From CADEDH01 sp050330635 (lineage in GTDB: Bacteria > Actinomycetota > Acidimicrobiia > Acidimicrobiales > SZUA-35), in the NCBI GenBank assembly GCA_050330635.1, contig JBHJNQ010000007.1, forward strand, positions 62,001 through 126,000: a stretch of DNA of 64,000 nt, given 5' to 3'. The notes below the pieces were generated by a model, which saw nothing but the letters and a program-made list of their open reading frames with translations, ran no database searches and had not been told where the DNA came from. This document shows, in pieces, positions 34,186-43,385 of this stretch; the first letter of the stretch is position 1, and the number at the start of each line of letters is the position of its first letter. Position numbers and translations under genes: made by a program.

Positions 34186-37148
34186 CGGGCGACCTCGTGG
34201 CCGTGCGGGCGGTCGAGTGGATGGTCGAGTGGATGGTCGAGTGGCCCGGCGCCCCCGACGGGGCGTTCGGGCGACGGGGGGACGAACGCCCGCTCGATGT
34301 CGTCGAGCGACACCATGAGATTCGTGCCGATCCGGACCACCGGCTCATCGACGACCGCCCCGATCCGCATCGCTCCGGGCACCAGCTCGGCGAAGCGGTC
34401 CCGGGCCCGGGGCTCGACCTCGACCAGGTAGCGTCCCGCCCCCTCCCCGAACAGGACCTCGGTGGCCACCACCCCGAAGGCGTCGTCGGGCGCGAGGTCG
34501 GCGCCGCCGTCGGCGTCACCGGCGGGGCTGAGATCGAGGCCGAGCCGCCCGCCGAGGGCCCACTCGGCGGCCGCCACCGCCAGTCCCCCCTCGGCCAGGT
34601 CGTGGGCGCTGCGCACCAGGCCGGCCGTGATGGCCCGGTGGAGCTGGCGGTGGCGCCCGGCCGCCGACGGGTCGGGAGCGATGATCGGTCCGCCGTGGTC
34701 CTGGCCCAGGGCGTCGTCGAGGTGGCTGCCCCCGAGGGCGCCGGCGGCGGGGCCGACCAACCACACGTCGTCGCCGGCGCTCACCACCCCGGTGAGGGGC
34801 ACGGTGTCGAGATCGGGCACCACCCCGAGGGCGGTGATGACCAGAGTCGGGGTGACGGGATCGGGGCGACCGTCCGGTCCCACGAACTCGTTGTAGAGGG
34901 AGTCCTTGCCGGACACGAACGGCGCCCGGTGGGCCAGGGCGGCGTCGTGGCAGCCCCGACAGGCGGCCACCAGCCGGGCCAGGGCCTCCGGATCGGTGGG
35001 GTTGCCCCAGGCGAAGTTGTCGAGCAGGCAGAGGTGGTCGGGGTCGGCGCCGGCCACGACGGCGTTGCGGATGGCCTCGTCGACCGCCACCCAGGCCATG
35101 GCCTCGGTGTCGTAGCGACCGACGACGACGTTGACGCCGATACCGATCGCCGCCCCCCGCTCCCCGTTGGTGCCGGGGGGGACGATGACGGTGCCGTCGG
35201 CCGGACCGTCGCCCGCCACCCCGCCATAGGGCCGGACGAGGGTCCCCCCCAGCACCTCGTGATCGTAGGTGCGGACCACCCCCTCGTTCGACCGGATCGA
35301 CGGGTGGGCCAGCAGGGCCAGCAGCGCCTGTTGGGGATCGATGGTGGGGGCGATGCGCCCGGGCCGGACGGTGTCGAGCTCGGCCGCCTCCAGCTGGAGT
35401 CCGGGCCGGCCGTGGTGGAGGAACGAGGTGTCGAGGTCGACGACGGCCTGGCCTCCGTCGACCACCACCAACCTGCCGGTGCCCGTGAGCTGGCCGATGA
35501 CGGTCGCCTCGACCTGCCACCGCTCGGCCAGGGCGATCAGGGCGTCGGGGTCGGCCGTGGCCATGACCATCCGCTCCTGGGCCTCCGACAGCCAGACCTC
35601 CCACGGGGCCAGGCCGGGATACTTGCGGGGCACCGTGGCCAGGTCGACCTCGGCCCCGAGGTGCTCGGCCATCTCGCCGACGGCGGACGACAGGCCCCCG
35701 GCGCCACAGTCGGTGATGGCGTGGTAGAGCCCCTGGTCGCGGGCGGCGACGACCACGTCGATCAGGCCCTTCTCCACGATCGGGTCACCGATCTGGACCG
35801 ACGAGCCGGCCACCTCGGCCGTCTCCGCCCCCATCGTCTGGGAGGAGAAGGTGGCGCCGCCGACCCCGTCACGCCCCACGGCCCCGCCGAGGACGACGAC
35901 GGCGTCGCCCACCTCGGGGGCCGTGCGATGGGAGGCGGCGGGGAGGATGCCGACGCAGCCGGCGAAGACGAGCGGCGTGGTGGTGTACGAGCGGTCGTGG
36001 ACGATGGCCCCCGCCACCGTTGGCACCCCGATCTTGTTGCCGTAGTCGCCGACCCCGGCGATGACCCCGTCGCGGACCCGGCGGGGGTGGAGCACCCCCT
36101 CGGGAAGGTCGGCGACCGCCATGGCCTCGGGGCCGAAGCAGAGGACGTCGGTGATGGCGATCGGCCTGGCCGACACCCCGAGGATGTCGCGCACCACGCC
36201 CCCCACGCCGGTGTTGGCCCCACCGAAGGGCTCGAGGGCCGACGGGTGGTTGTGGGTCTCGGCCTTGATGGCCAGATCGTGGTCGTCGTCGAAGGCGACG
36301 ATGCCGGCGTTGTCGACGAAGGCACTGCGGACCCAGGGGGCGTCGATGAGGTCGGTGGCGGAGCGTAGGTAGGTCGCGAGCAGGCCGTCGATCGGACCGT
36401 CGGGGGTGATGATCCGGCCTCGGAACGTCTTGTGGGAGCAGTGCTCGCTCCACGTCTGGGCCAGCGTCTCGAGCTCGGCGTCGGTCGGATCGCGGTCGAC
36501 GATGGTGAAGTGGTCTCGGATGGCCACCATCTCGGGGCCGCTCAGGCCCAGGCGACGGGTGCGGCTGAGCTCGACGAGCTCGGCCTCGTCGAGGGGACGG
36601 ATCGACAACACGTCCACCCCGGGGGCCTTGGCCGACGGGTCGGTGAACGCCGGCTCCAGGAGCCCCTCCGCCCACCGTTCGATGACCTCGTTGTGGAGGA
36701 CGTCGTGGCTGAGCCGGGTCAGGGCGTCGTCGCCGAGGTCGCCGGTGACGGCGAAACGCCGACCGATCGAGGCGCCCTCGAGGTTGATGCCCATCACCGT
36801 CGCCGCTCGGAGCAGCTCCGCCCCCTCCCGGTCGGTCACCCCCGGCCGCAGGCCGACCTCGACCACACGGGCGCCGGCGGCGACCAGGTCGTCGAGATGG
36901 TCGACGGCGGGGCGCCACCACTGACCGACCGGGTCGATCAGGAGCCGCTCCGCCAGGTCGGACAGGGCGTCGTCGTCGAGGTCGCCGGCCACGTGGACGA
37001 GGCGGTACACCTCGATCCGCTCGACGTCGAAACCGAACAGGCGGGCCTGGGCCACCGGCCCGTTGGCCGACGTGTCGACGACCCCGGGGCCGACCACGAT
37101 GGCGTGGGTCGGCGGGGCCGCCGGTCTGGCACGGGAGGCATCGGACAT
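34182..37148 (-). CDS. purL: PurS-PurS-PurL fusion: FGAM synthase large subunit
   Basis: 988 residues, about 240 longer than a typical small PurL. The N-terminus holds two PurS-like modules: an incomplete one at about 15-75 (RLFGFDVERIEVYRLVHVAG, ERLLIDPVG) and a better one at about 94-160 (VVEVGLRPGVTDREGAELL, then DVLHNEVIERW). PurL follows: TWSEHCSHKTF at about 232-242, KAETHNHPSALEPFGGANTG, SGKDSLYNEF, and SAHDLAEGGLAVA. It amidates FGAR using ATP with PurQ. An alternative GTG at 37154 has CATCCT 6 bases upstream. The tail carries a DHPL repeat. No separate purS is seen. Confidence 0.93.
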   Translation of the reverse strand: MSDASRARPAAPPTHAIVVGPGVVDTSANGPVAQARLFGFDVERIEVYRLVHVAGDLDDDALSDLAERLLIDPVGQWWRPAVDHLDDLVAAGARVVEVGLRPGVTDREGAELLRAATVMGINLEGASIGRRFAVTGDLGDDALTRLSHDVLHNEVIERWAEGLLEPAFTDPSAKAPGVDVLSIRPLDEAELVELSRTRRLGLSGPEMVAIRDHFTIVDRDPTDAELETLAQTWSEHCSHKTFRGRIITPDGPIDGLLATYLRSATDLIDAPWVRSAFVDNAGIVAFDDDHDLAIKAETHNHPSALEPFGGANTGVGGVVRDILGVSARPIAITDVLCFGPEAMAVADLPEGVLHPRRVRDGVIAGVGDYGNKIGVPTVAGAIVHDRSYTTTPLVFAGCVGILPAASHRTAPEVGDAVVVLGGAVGRDGVGGATFSSQTMGAETAEVAGSSVQIGDPIVEKGLIDVVVAARDQGLYHAITDCGAGGLSSAVGEMAEHLGAEVDLATVPRKYPGLAPWEVWLSEAQERMVMATADPDALIALAERWQVEATVIGQLTGTGRLVVVDGGQAVVDLDTSFLHHGRPGLQLEAAELDTVRPGRIAPTIDPQQALLALLAHPSIRSNEGVVRTYDHEVLGGTLVRPYGGVAGDGPADGTVIVPPGTNGERGAAIGIGVNVVVGRYDTEAMAWVAVDEAIRNAVVAGADPDHLCLLDNFAWGNPTDPEALARLVAACRGCHDAALAHRAPFVSGKDSLYNEFVGPDGRPDPVTPTLVITALGVVPDLDTVPLTGVVSAGDDVWLVGPAAGALGGSHLDDALGQDHGGPIIAPDPSAAGRHRQLHRAITAGLVRSAHDLAEGGLAVAAAEWALGGRLGLDLSPAGDADGGADLAPDDAFGVVATEVLFGEGAGRYLVEVEPRARDRFAELVPGAMRIGAVVDEPVVRIGTNLMVSLDDIERAFVPPSPERPVGGAGPLDHPLDHPLDRPHGHEVAR
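34211..34244 (-). repeat. 12-bp tandem repeat inside the purL 3' end
   Basis: Nearly three head-to-tail copies of ggtcgagtggat (plus-strand sense), in frame, encoding DHPL-DHPL in the C-terminal tail of PurL beyond the conserved domain. A 12-bp unit leaves the frame intact when copies are gained or lost. Confidence 0.9.
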
Positions 37149-37269
37149 CGTCACCGCCCCAGGATGTCCGAAGATGGGCCCGGTGCGGTGCCACCCGGCC
37201 GATTTGGCGACTGCCGGACCCGGTCGACCGACCGCCGGACCCGGCGGACCGCCCCGATAGCGTCTGATC

Positions 37270-37917
37270 GTGAGCTCAACGTTCGTGCTCGGGGTCGACC
37301 TCGACGGGGTGTGCGCCGACTACACGACCGGCTTCCGGGCCGTGGTGGCCGAGGACCGGGGCATCGGGCCCGACGAGCTGCCAATGGGGCGGTCGTGGGG
37401 ATTCGAGGAGTGGGGCATCGGGCCGGACGACTTCGAGCGCCTGCATCGCCTGGCCGTCAACGAGCGCCGGATGCTGCGGACGCTACCCGCCTTCGAGGGG
37501 TGCGCCGACGCCCTGTGGCGGCTGTCGGACGCCGGGGTGTGGATCCGGATCATCACCCACCGCCTCTATGTCAACTGGGGCCACGCTGCGGTGGTGTCCG
37601 ACACCGTGGAGTGGCTCGACGCAACGAGGGTGCCCTACCGCGACCTCTGCTTCCTGGGGGCCAAGCCGGAGGTGGGGGCCGACGTCTACATCGACGACGC
37701 ACCCCACAACGTGACCGCCCTGCAGGACGCCGGCCACGAGGTGATCATCTTCGACCAGCCCTACAACGAGGGCCTGCCGGGGCTCCGGGCCCACGACTGG
37801 GACGAGGTGGAGGAGCTGGTGTCGGAACTGGCCGCGGCCAAGCTGGCGTTCCAACCCCAGCTCCCCGGCTTCGACGCCGGGGCCGACCGTCTCCTCCGCC
37901 GCCGGGGGCCGGGCTGA
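37270..37917 (+). CDS. HAD-type 5'(3')-nucleotidase
   Basis: 215 residues of the NT5C deoxyribonucleotidase family. Motif I VDLDGVCADYTTG gives the nucleophile and acid Asp residues near 9-11, IRIITHRL is motif II and YIDDAPHNVTAL is the late acidic motif. It would remove phosphate from (deoxy)nucleoside monophosphates. Divergent from the purine operon, which fits nucleotide balance. Start GTG 37270 with TAGCGT at 37258-37263, 6 bases upstream: probably leaderless. Confidence 0.8.
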   Translation: MSSTFVLGVDLDGVCADYTTGFRAVVAEDRGIGPDELPMGRSWGFEEWGIGPDDFERLHRLAVNERRMLRTLPAFEGCADALWRLSDAGVWIRIITHRLYVNWGHAAVVSDTVEWLDATRVPYRDLCFLGAKPEVGADVYIDDAPHNVTALQDAGHEVIIFDQPYNEGLPGLRAHDWDEVEELVSELAAAKLAFQPQLPGFDAGADRLLRRRGPG

Positions 37918-37928
37918 GCGTCGGGGCG

Positions 37929-38288
37929 GTGGCTGCACTCGCGCTGGCGGCCGTGCTCGTGGTGGCGGCGGCGGCCAAGCTGCGCCGCCCGGCGGCCACG
38001 GCCGACGACTTCGCCTCCCTCGGGTTGCGCCACTCCAAGGTCCTGGCCCGCCTGGTGCCGGCGGTCGAGGTCGCCACCGCCCTCGCCCTGGTGGTGGCCC
38101 GCCCATGGGGGGCCACGGTCGCCTTCGCCCTCCTGGTCGCCTTCACCGTGGTCCTGGCCACCGTGGTCCGCTCCGGCCGGGTCGTGACCTGCAGCTGCTT
38201 CGGTGGCGCCACCGGGGAGCCGGTCTCCCCTCGGACCCTGGCCCGCAACGGCGTCCTCCTGGCGCTGGCCGTCGTCGCCTTCACCTGA
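37929..38288 (+). CDS. MauE/DoxX-like integral membrane protein
   Basis: About 119 residues with four hydrophobic helices. ALALAAVLVVAAAAKLRRP at the N-terminus and the loop VVTCSCFGG with its CxC pair match the MauE branch of DoxX-like proteins, which work with thiol-disulfide exchange. The start is uncertain: the frame is open upstream across the end of the nucleotidase, and GTG 37929 is the first start that keeps the first helix; CTG 37914 is another option. Next to a nucleotidase with no clear functional tie. Confidence 0.7.
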   Translation: MAALALAAVLVVAAAAKLRRPAATADDFASLGLRHSKVLARLVPAVEVATALALVVARPWGATVAFALLVAFTVVLATVVRSGRVVTCSCFGGATGEPVSPRTLARNGVLLALAVVAFT

Positions 38289-38426
38289 CAGCCGCCGTCC
38301 CCCGGTCGCGCCGCCCCGCACGTCCCCGCCCCGGCCGCCCTGACCCCGACCTCCGTGGCGGGAGCTCCCGTTTCCGGGAAGCAGCTCAGCCAGAACGCTG
38401 GTGACGCCGGTGGCGCCGGCCCCGGA

Positions 38427-39599
38427 TCAGCGTTGCCACTGCTGCCGCGGTGGCAGGTTGGCCGCCAGGCAGCGGTAGCTGGTCTCGACGTCGCCGAGGT
38501 AGCAGCCGCCGGTGACGGCCTGGACGGTGCGCTCGATGAACTCGAGGCTCTCGGAGAAGTAGAGCACCATGGCCCCCCGGCTGAGTCCCCGCGACAGCTG
38601 GTCGCGCCAATACTGGAACCCGCCGGGGTCGGGTTCCCGGTCGAGGACCTCCCGGTAGATGAAGCTGACGAACTCGGCGTCGTCCCGGCCCCCGGCGAGG
38701 TTGAACTCGGCGCTGGCGGCGAACGACCAGCTGATGTCGGTCAGGGGGACCCACGACGAGTAGACGCGGTTCCAGTAGTCCCAGCCCCCGGCGTCGGGCT
38801 GGCGATCGAAGTAGGCCCGGTAGAGCCGGGCGATCTGGAACCGGTGCCAGTACTGCGGCCGGCTGTTGTCGAACGCCTGCTCGTGGAGGACCCCCCCACA
38901 GCCGGGGAGGACCCTGAACTCGAACCGGTCGCGGTTGGCGGTAAGCCACCGGTCGAGGACGGCCAGGCCCCGGCTGCGGTCGATCGGCCCGTCGTGCAGC
39001 AGGACGGTGTCGCCGTCGCCGACCTGGTTCAGCCGCTGCAGCACGTCGGCCTCGGTTCGGCCCGACTCGGGATCGTCGAGCTGCCAGTCGCGGGTGTCGA
39101 CATCCCACAGGCCCCAGTGGTTGCCAGCCGTCACCCACTGGCTGTTGGGCAGACCGACGCTTACCGCAGCGTCGTGGACCCGGGCGTTCGTGTCGCCATA
39201 GGGGGGCCGGTAGCAGGCGACCCGCACTCTCGTCGTGGAGAGGATGGTCGTGGTGCCCGACGTGAACTGCCCGATGATGCCGGAGGTCGTGAGCGTGGGG
39301 AGGTGGGGATGATCCCAGCTGTGATTGCCGATCGAGTGACCCCGCCGGATCATCTGACGGACGGACTCCTCCCGACCGGCGATCCGGTTGCCGACGACGA
39401 AGAAGGTCGCCGGCACGCGGTGCCGGGCCAGGAGGGCGAGAAAGGCCGGCGTGCTCGGCCCCGGTCCCCCGTCGAAGGTCAGGTAGACGACCGGCTTGGC
39501 CTGCGCCGCCGCCGGCCCCTCGCTGTTCGCCAATCCTCCGGCCAGCAGCGCCGACACGACGACGCAGGCCCCCAGTACTCGCCACCGTCGATGCCCCAT
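38427..39599 (-). CDS. Secreted polysaccharide deacetylase-like protein with DUF4214
   Basis: 390 residues. Signal peptide about 1-34, NodB homology domain about 36-240, then a DUF4214-like module (RLYRAYFDRQPDAGGWDYW, then YREVLDREPDPGGFQYW) about 255-380. Motif 2 HSWDH (residues 93-97) and motif 3 RPPYGD (131-136) are intact. Motif 1 reads TFDGGP at 41-46 instead of TFDDGP: the catalytic-base Asp remains but the metal-ligand Asp is Gly, so activity is uncertain. DUF4214 is found on surface and extracellular proteins. TAGGTT (39612-39607) lies 7 bases before ATG 39599: leaderless. Confidence 0.88.
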   Translation of the reverse strand: MGHRRWRVLGACVVVSALLAGGLANSEGPAAAQAKPVVYLTFDGGPGPSTPAFLALLARHRVPATFFVVGNRIAGREESVRQMIRRGHSIGNHSWDHPHLPTLTTSGIIGQFTSGTTTILSTTRVRVACYRPPYGDTNARVHDAAVSVGLPNSQWVTAGNHWGLWDVDTRDWQLDDPESGRTEADVLQRLNQVGDGDTVLLHDGPIDRSRGLAVLDRWLTANRDRFEFRVLPGCGGVLHEQAFDNSRPQYWHRFQIARLYRAYFDRQPDAGGWDYWNRVYSSWVPLTDISWSFAASAEFNLAGGRDDAEFVSFIYREVLDREPDPGGFQYWRDQLSRGLSRGAMVLYFSESLEFIERTVQAVTGGCYLGDVETSYRCLAANLPPRQQWQR

Positions 39600-39716
39600 A
39601 CCCCCGAACCTAGAGCTGCGACGACACGCATGTCCCGGGTCCTAGGACACGAACCTCACGCCCGACCGACGGGTCCAGCGCTTGTGGCCCGCAGACCCGA
39701 TGGCCACAATGGGCCG

Positions 39717-41021
39717 ATGGCACAGGACCGGCAGTGGGGATTCAGGACCAGGGCGCTGCACGCCGGCGGGCAACCCGATCCGACGACCGGGGCCCGGGCG
39801 GTGCCGATCTACCAGTCGACGAGCTTCGTGTTCGAGGACACCGCCGACGCCGCCGACCTCTTCGCCCTCCAGAAGTACGGCTCGATCTACTCCCGCATCT
39901 CCAACCCGACCACGGCGGCCTTCGAGGAGCGGATGGCCAGTCTCGAGGGCGGGATCGGCGCCGTCGCCACCGCCAGCGGGCAGGCCGCCGAGTTCCTCAC
40001 CCTGACCACCCTGGCCGGGGCCGGGGACCACCTGGTGGCGGCGGCTGGCCTCTACGGGGGCACCTACACCCTGATGGACACCACCCTGGCCCGCCTCGGG
40101 ATCGAGACCACCTTCGTCGACAACTCGTCGGTCGGGGCCTTCGCCGCCGCCATCACCGACCGCACCAAGTGCCTGTACACCGAGGTGATCGGCAACCCGT
40201 CGGGCGCGGTGGCCGACCTGGCCGCCCTGGCCGAGGTGGCCCACGACCACGGCCTGCCCCTGGTGGTCGACGCCACCTTCGCCACCCCCTACCTGTGCCG
40301 GCCCATCGAGCACGGGGCCGACATCGTCCTCCACTCCGCCACCAAGTTCCTGGGCGGCCACGGCACCAGCATCGGCGGCGTCGTGATCGAGGCCGGAACG
40401 TTCGACTGGACGGCATCGGGCCGTTTCCCCCGATTCACCGAACCGGTGACCACCTACAACGGCCTCCAGTGGCACGACAACTTCGGGGAGTACGCCTTCT
40501 GCACCGCCCTGCGATCGGAGCAGCTCCGCGACGTTGGGGCCTGCCTCTCCCCCTTCAACGCCTTCCTCCTCCTCCAAGGCATCGAGACCCTCCCCCAGCG
40601 CATGGAGGCCCACGTGGCCAACGCCCGGGCCGTGGCCGCCTGGCTCGACGCCGACGAGCGGGTGTCGTGGGTGGCCCACGCCGACCTCCCCCACTCGCCC
40701 TACCGCGACCTGGCCGCCCGCTACCTGCCGAACGGGGCGGGGGCCATCTTCACCTTCGGCCTGGTCGGGGGACGCAAGGCGGGCCAGTGTTTCATCGAGA
40801 GCCTCCAGCTGGTCAGCCACCTGGCCAACGTGGGAGACGCCAAGACCCTCGTCATCCACCCCGCCTCCACCACCCACCAGCAGTTGACCGACGAGCAGCT
40901 CACCACCGCCGGCGTGGGCCCCGACATGGTGCGACTGTCGGTCGGCCTCGAAGACCTCGACGACATCCTGTGGGACCTCGACCAGGCGCTGACCGCGGCC
41001 CGCGCCGTCGCCGAGGCCTGA
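39717..41021 (+). CDS. metY: O-acetylhomoserine sulfhydrylase family enzyme
   Basis: PLP enzyme of the Cys/Met metabolism family, 434 residues, joining O-acetylhomoserine with sulfide to make homocysteine. GFRTRALHAGGQPDPTTGAR and PIYQSTSFVF at the N-terminus, YSRISNPTTAAFEERMASLEGG, Schiff-base Lys in HSATKFLGGHG. Length and the long GNPSGAVADLAALAE region fit MetY better than cystathionine gamma-synthase. Start ATG 39717. Followed after 25 bp by a CoA-binding protein gene that commonly accompanies metY. Confidence 0.9.
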   Translation: MAQDRQWGFRTRALHAGGQPDPTTGARAVPIYQSTSFVFEDTADAADLFALQKYGSIYSRISNPTTAAFEERMASLEGGIGAVATASGQAAEFLTLTTLAGAGDHLVAAAGLYGGTYTLMDTTLARLGIETTFVDNSSVGAFAAAITDRTKCLYTEVIGNPSGAVADLAALAEVAHDHGLPLVVDATFATPYLCRPIEHGADIVLHSATKFLGGHGTSIGGVVIEAGTFDWTASGRFPRFTEPVTTYNGLQWHDNFGEYAFCTALRSEQLRDVGACLSPFNAFLLLQGIETLPQRMEAHVANARAVAAWLDADERVSWVAHADLPHSPYRDLAARYLPNGAGAIFTFGLVGGRKAGQCFIESLQLVSHLANVGDAKTLVIHPASTTHQQLTDEQLTTAGVGPDMVRLSVGLEDLDDILWDLDQALTAARAVAEA

Positions 41022-41046
41022 ACCGGACCTACGCCGGGAGGCGACC

Positions 41047-41541
41047 ATGACCACAACCGACACCGCCACCGACTGGACCCCGCCCTCGGCCACCGACCGG
41101 CGACGGATCCTCGACTCGACCCGCTCGATCGCCATCGTCGGGGCCTCGTCCAACCCGGCCCGGGCGTCGAACTTCGTGATCACCTACCTGAAGTCGTCGG
41201 TGTGCGACTTCGACCTCTACCCGGTCAACCCTCGGGAGAGCGAGATCCTCGGGCTCGACGTGTACCCGTCGCTGGAAGACCTCCCCGTGACCCCGGACCT
41301 GGTCAGCGTGTTCCGCAGGGCCGATGACTGCCCCGCCATCGCCACCGAGGTGGTGGCGGCCGGGGCCAGCACCCTATGGCTCCAGCTCGGCATCGTCAGC
41401 GACGAGGCGGCCCGCATCGCCCTCGACGCCGGGCTGGAGGTGGTGATGAACCGCTGCGTGAAGATCGAGCACGCCCGTTTCGCCGGCGGCCTCCACCTCG
41501 CCGGGTTCAACACCGGCGTCATCTCCAGCCGTCGCCGCTGA
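41047..41541 (+). CDS. CoA-binding Rossmann protein
   Basis: 164 residues, single CoA-binding domain of the COG1832 type: SIAIVGASSNPARASNFV near 28-45, PVNPRESEILGLDVYPSLEDLP, and a conserved Cys in MNRCVKIEHARF. Such stand-alone domains bind CoA or a similar ligand; the pairing with metY is recurrent, which suggests a role in sulfur amino-acid metabolism, but the reaction is unknown. Ribosome site GGGAGG precedes ATG 41047. Confidence 0.85.
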   Translation: MTTTDTATDWTPPSATDRRRILDSTRSIAIVGASSNPARASNFVITYLKSSVCDFDLYPVNPRESEILGLDVYPSLEDLPVTPDLVSVFRRADDCPAIATEVVAAGASTLWLQLGIVSDEAARIALDAGLEVVMNRCVKIEHARFAGGLHLAGFNTGVISSRRR

Positions 41542-41621
41542 CCCCACAGCCGTGGGACCCGCCCCACATAGTGGGGCCGGGGCGACGGTCCGGGCCCGCA
41601 GGCGGCTACAAAGAAGGGGCC

Positions 41622-41984
41622 ATGCGACACCTCACGCTTCCTCGTCTCCCCGCCCCCGCCGGGCGACCCGATCGGTCGGCCCGGCGTCGGCCCCGGACCC
41701 TCCTCGCCGCCGCCGCTGTGCTCGTCGTCGTCGCCACCGGCTGCACCGGCGGGGGCCCCGGCAACCAGGACGATCTGGTGACTGCTCTCCTCCTCGACGA
41801 CGCCTTCACCGAGGCCGAGGCCGAGTGCATCGCCGCCGCGGTGTTCGACGAGTACGGCGAAGACGAGGGCGCCCTGGGCCGGATCTCCGGCGCCGGCTCC
41901 TACAAGGACCTTTCCGGCACCGACGGCGTCGAGGGCTTCGACGACTTCTTCACCGGCGCGGTCCGGGCCTGCACCAACACCTGA
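41622..41984 (+). CDS. Small lipoprotein, unknown function
   Basis: 120 residues. An Arg-rich N-terminus (about 1-27), hydrophobic TLLAAAAVLVVVAT and a lipobox cysteine in VATGC indicate a lipoprotein. The exported part, about 70 residues, is acidic with two cysteines (EAECIAAAVFDEYGED and AVRACTNT) that could form a disulfide. No family recognised. It ends 15 bases before the hairpin shared with the convergent aminotransferase gene. Confidence 0.65.
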   Translation: MRHLTLPRLPAPAGRPDRSARRRPRTLLAAAAVLVVVATGCTGGGPGNQDDLVTALLLDDAFTEAEAECIAAAVFDEYGEDEGALGRISGAGSYKDLSGTDGVEGFDDFFTGAVRACTNT

Positions 41985-41998
41985 GCGCCCACCGCCGT

Positions 41999-42034
41999 CC
42001 CGGGAACCGGGCCGAGCGGCCCCGTTCTCCCGGG
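41999..42034. terminator. Bidirectional hairpin between convergent genes
   Basis: Long imperfect inverted repeat: CCCGGGAACCGGGCC pairs with GGCCCCGTTCTCCCGGG around a GAGC loop. It sits between the lipoprotein stop (41984) and the aminotransferase stop (42064) on the other strand. GC-rich, without a T-run. Confidence 0.6.
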
Positions 42035-42063
42035 AGCCGTGGTGCGGGTTCCCACTGGGATGT

Positions 42064-43275
42064 CTAGCCAGAGACGACGGAGGCCAGGACGTCGACGCAG
42101 GTGTCGATCTGCTCGTCGGTGATCACCAGGGGCGGGCAGAAGGCAATGGAGGTGCCGATGGGTCGGGGGAGGACGCCCCGCTCGACCATGGCGTCGCGCA
42201 CCGCCACCGCGTCACGGCCCTCGCCGAGATCGACGGCCCACACCGCTCCGGCGCCGCGGGCCTCGGCCACGATCCCGTCGGCGGCCAGGCTCCGCAGCCC
42301 CTCGCCGAGCCGGGCTCCGACCTTGGCCGCCCGTTCGATGAGGCCGTCGGCCAGCACGTCGAGGTTGGCGATGGCGGCAGCCGCCGCCGTCGGGTGCCCC
42401 GAGTAGGTGTAGCCGTGGCGGAGCACCCAGCCGGCGTCGGCCTCCAACGGGTCGAGGACCGGGCGCGACAGCATGACCCCGGACACCGGTAGATAGCCGG
42501 ACGACACCCCTTTGGCAAACGTGATCATGTCGGGGGTCACGCCGAAGAAGTCGGCGGCCAGCCACGTGCCCATGCGACCGAAGCCGCAGATCACCTCGTC
42601 GAACACGAGGAAGGTGCCGTGCTGGTCGCACAACCGTCGCAGACCCTCGAGATAGCCGTCGGGGGGCGGGTGGACGCCGCCCGCCCCCTGGACCGGCTCG
42701 GTGATGACGGCGGCGATCCGGTCGCCGTGCTCGGCGAACAGGGTGGCCATGGCCTCGAGGTCGTCGGCCGGGGCCTGGACGACATCGGGCAGGAGCGGAC
42801 CGAAGCCCTCCTTGTTGGCCGGGAGGCCCTGAGCCGTCAGCCCACCGTAGTTGACCCCGTGGTAACCCCGATCACGGCTGATGATGAGCGTGCGGTCGGG
42901 CTGGCCGTTGCGAGCGTGCGACGCCCGAGCGAGCTTCATCGCCGTGTCGATGGCCTCGCTGCCCGAGTTGCCGAGGAAGATCCGGGCGTCGGGGAACGGG
43001 GCGAGCTCGGCCAGACGTCCGGCCAGGATCTCCGACGGCTCGTTGGCGAACTTCTCGAACGTGTGGAACGTGGCCAGCCTGCCCATCTGGTCGTGGACGG
43101 CCTCGATGATGGGACGGCAACCGTGGCCGACCTGCACGTACCACAGGCTGGCCAGGGCATCGATGTAGGACCGTCCGTCGGCGTCGGTGACGGTGGCCCC
43201 CTCGCCCGAGACGAGCGTGATGTAGTCCTCGCGGCCCGGGACAGCGTACGGATGGAGCAGTTTCGGCACGGCCAT
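42064..43275 (-). CDS. Class III (omega) aminotransferase
   Basis: PLP-dependent aminotransferase, 403 residues. LASLWYVQVGHG near residue 50, LGNSGSEAIDTAMKLAR, EPVQGAGGVHPPPDGYLEGLR, FDEVICGFGRMG and the Schiff-base Lys in TFAKGVSSGYLP. The pattern is that of beta-alanine/taurine-pyruvate or related omega-transaminases that move a terminal amino group to pyruvate or another keto acid. Substrate not decidable. Ribosome site AAGGGGA before ATG 43275; upstream in-frame sequence to 43389 overlaps the XPB stop and looks non-coding. Confidence 0.88.
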   Translation of the reverse strand: MAVPKLLHPYAVPGREDYITLVSGEGATVTDADGRSYIDALASLWYVQVGHGCRPIIEAVHDQMGRLATFHTFEKFANEPSEILAGRLAELAPFPDARIFLGNSGSEAIDTAMKLARASHARNGQPDRTLIISRDRGYHGVNYGGLTAQGLPANKEGFGPLLPDVVQAPADDLEAMATLFAEHGDRIAAVITEPVQGAGGVHPPPDGYLEGLRRLCDQHGTFLVFDEVICGFGRMGTWLAADFFGVTPDMITFAKGVSSGYLPVSGVMLSRPVLDPLEADAGWVLRHGYTYSGHPTAAAAAIANLDVLADGLIERAAKVGARLGEGLRSLAADGIVAEARGAGAVWAVDLGEGRDAVAVRDAMVERGVLPRPIGTSIAFCPPLVITDEQIDTCVDVLASVVSG

Positions 43276-43385
43276 GGAGGTCCCCTTCGCCAGCAGATAG
43301 CGGCCGGTGGAGGCCGGCCCCTGTCGCGATCGTACCCACGGGCCCTGGCCCGGTCGAGGACGAGCCGGTCCGGAGCTGATTCTCT

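Noticed and set aside
41047..41541. Succinyl-CoA ligase subunit
   Set aside because: Only a single CoA-binding domain of 164 residues; the catalytic phosphohistidine domain is absent.
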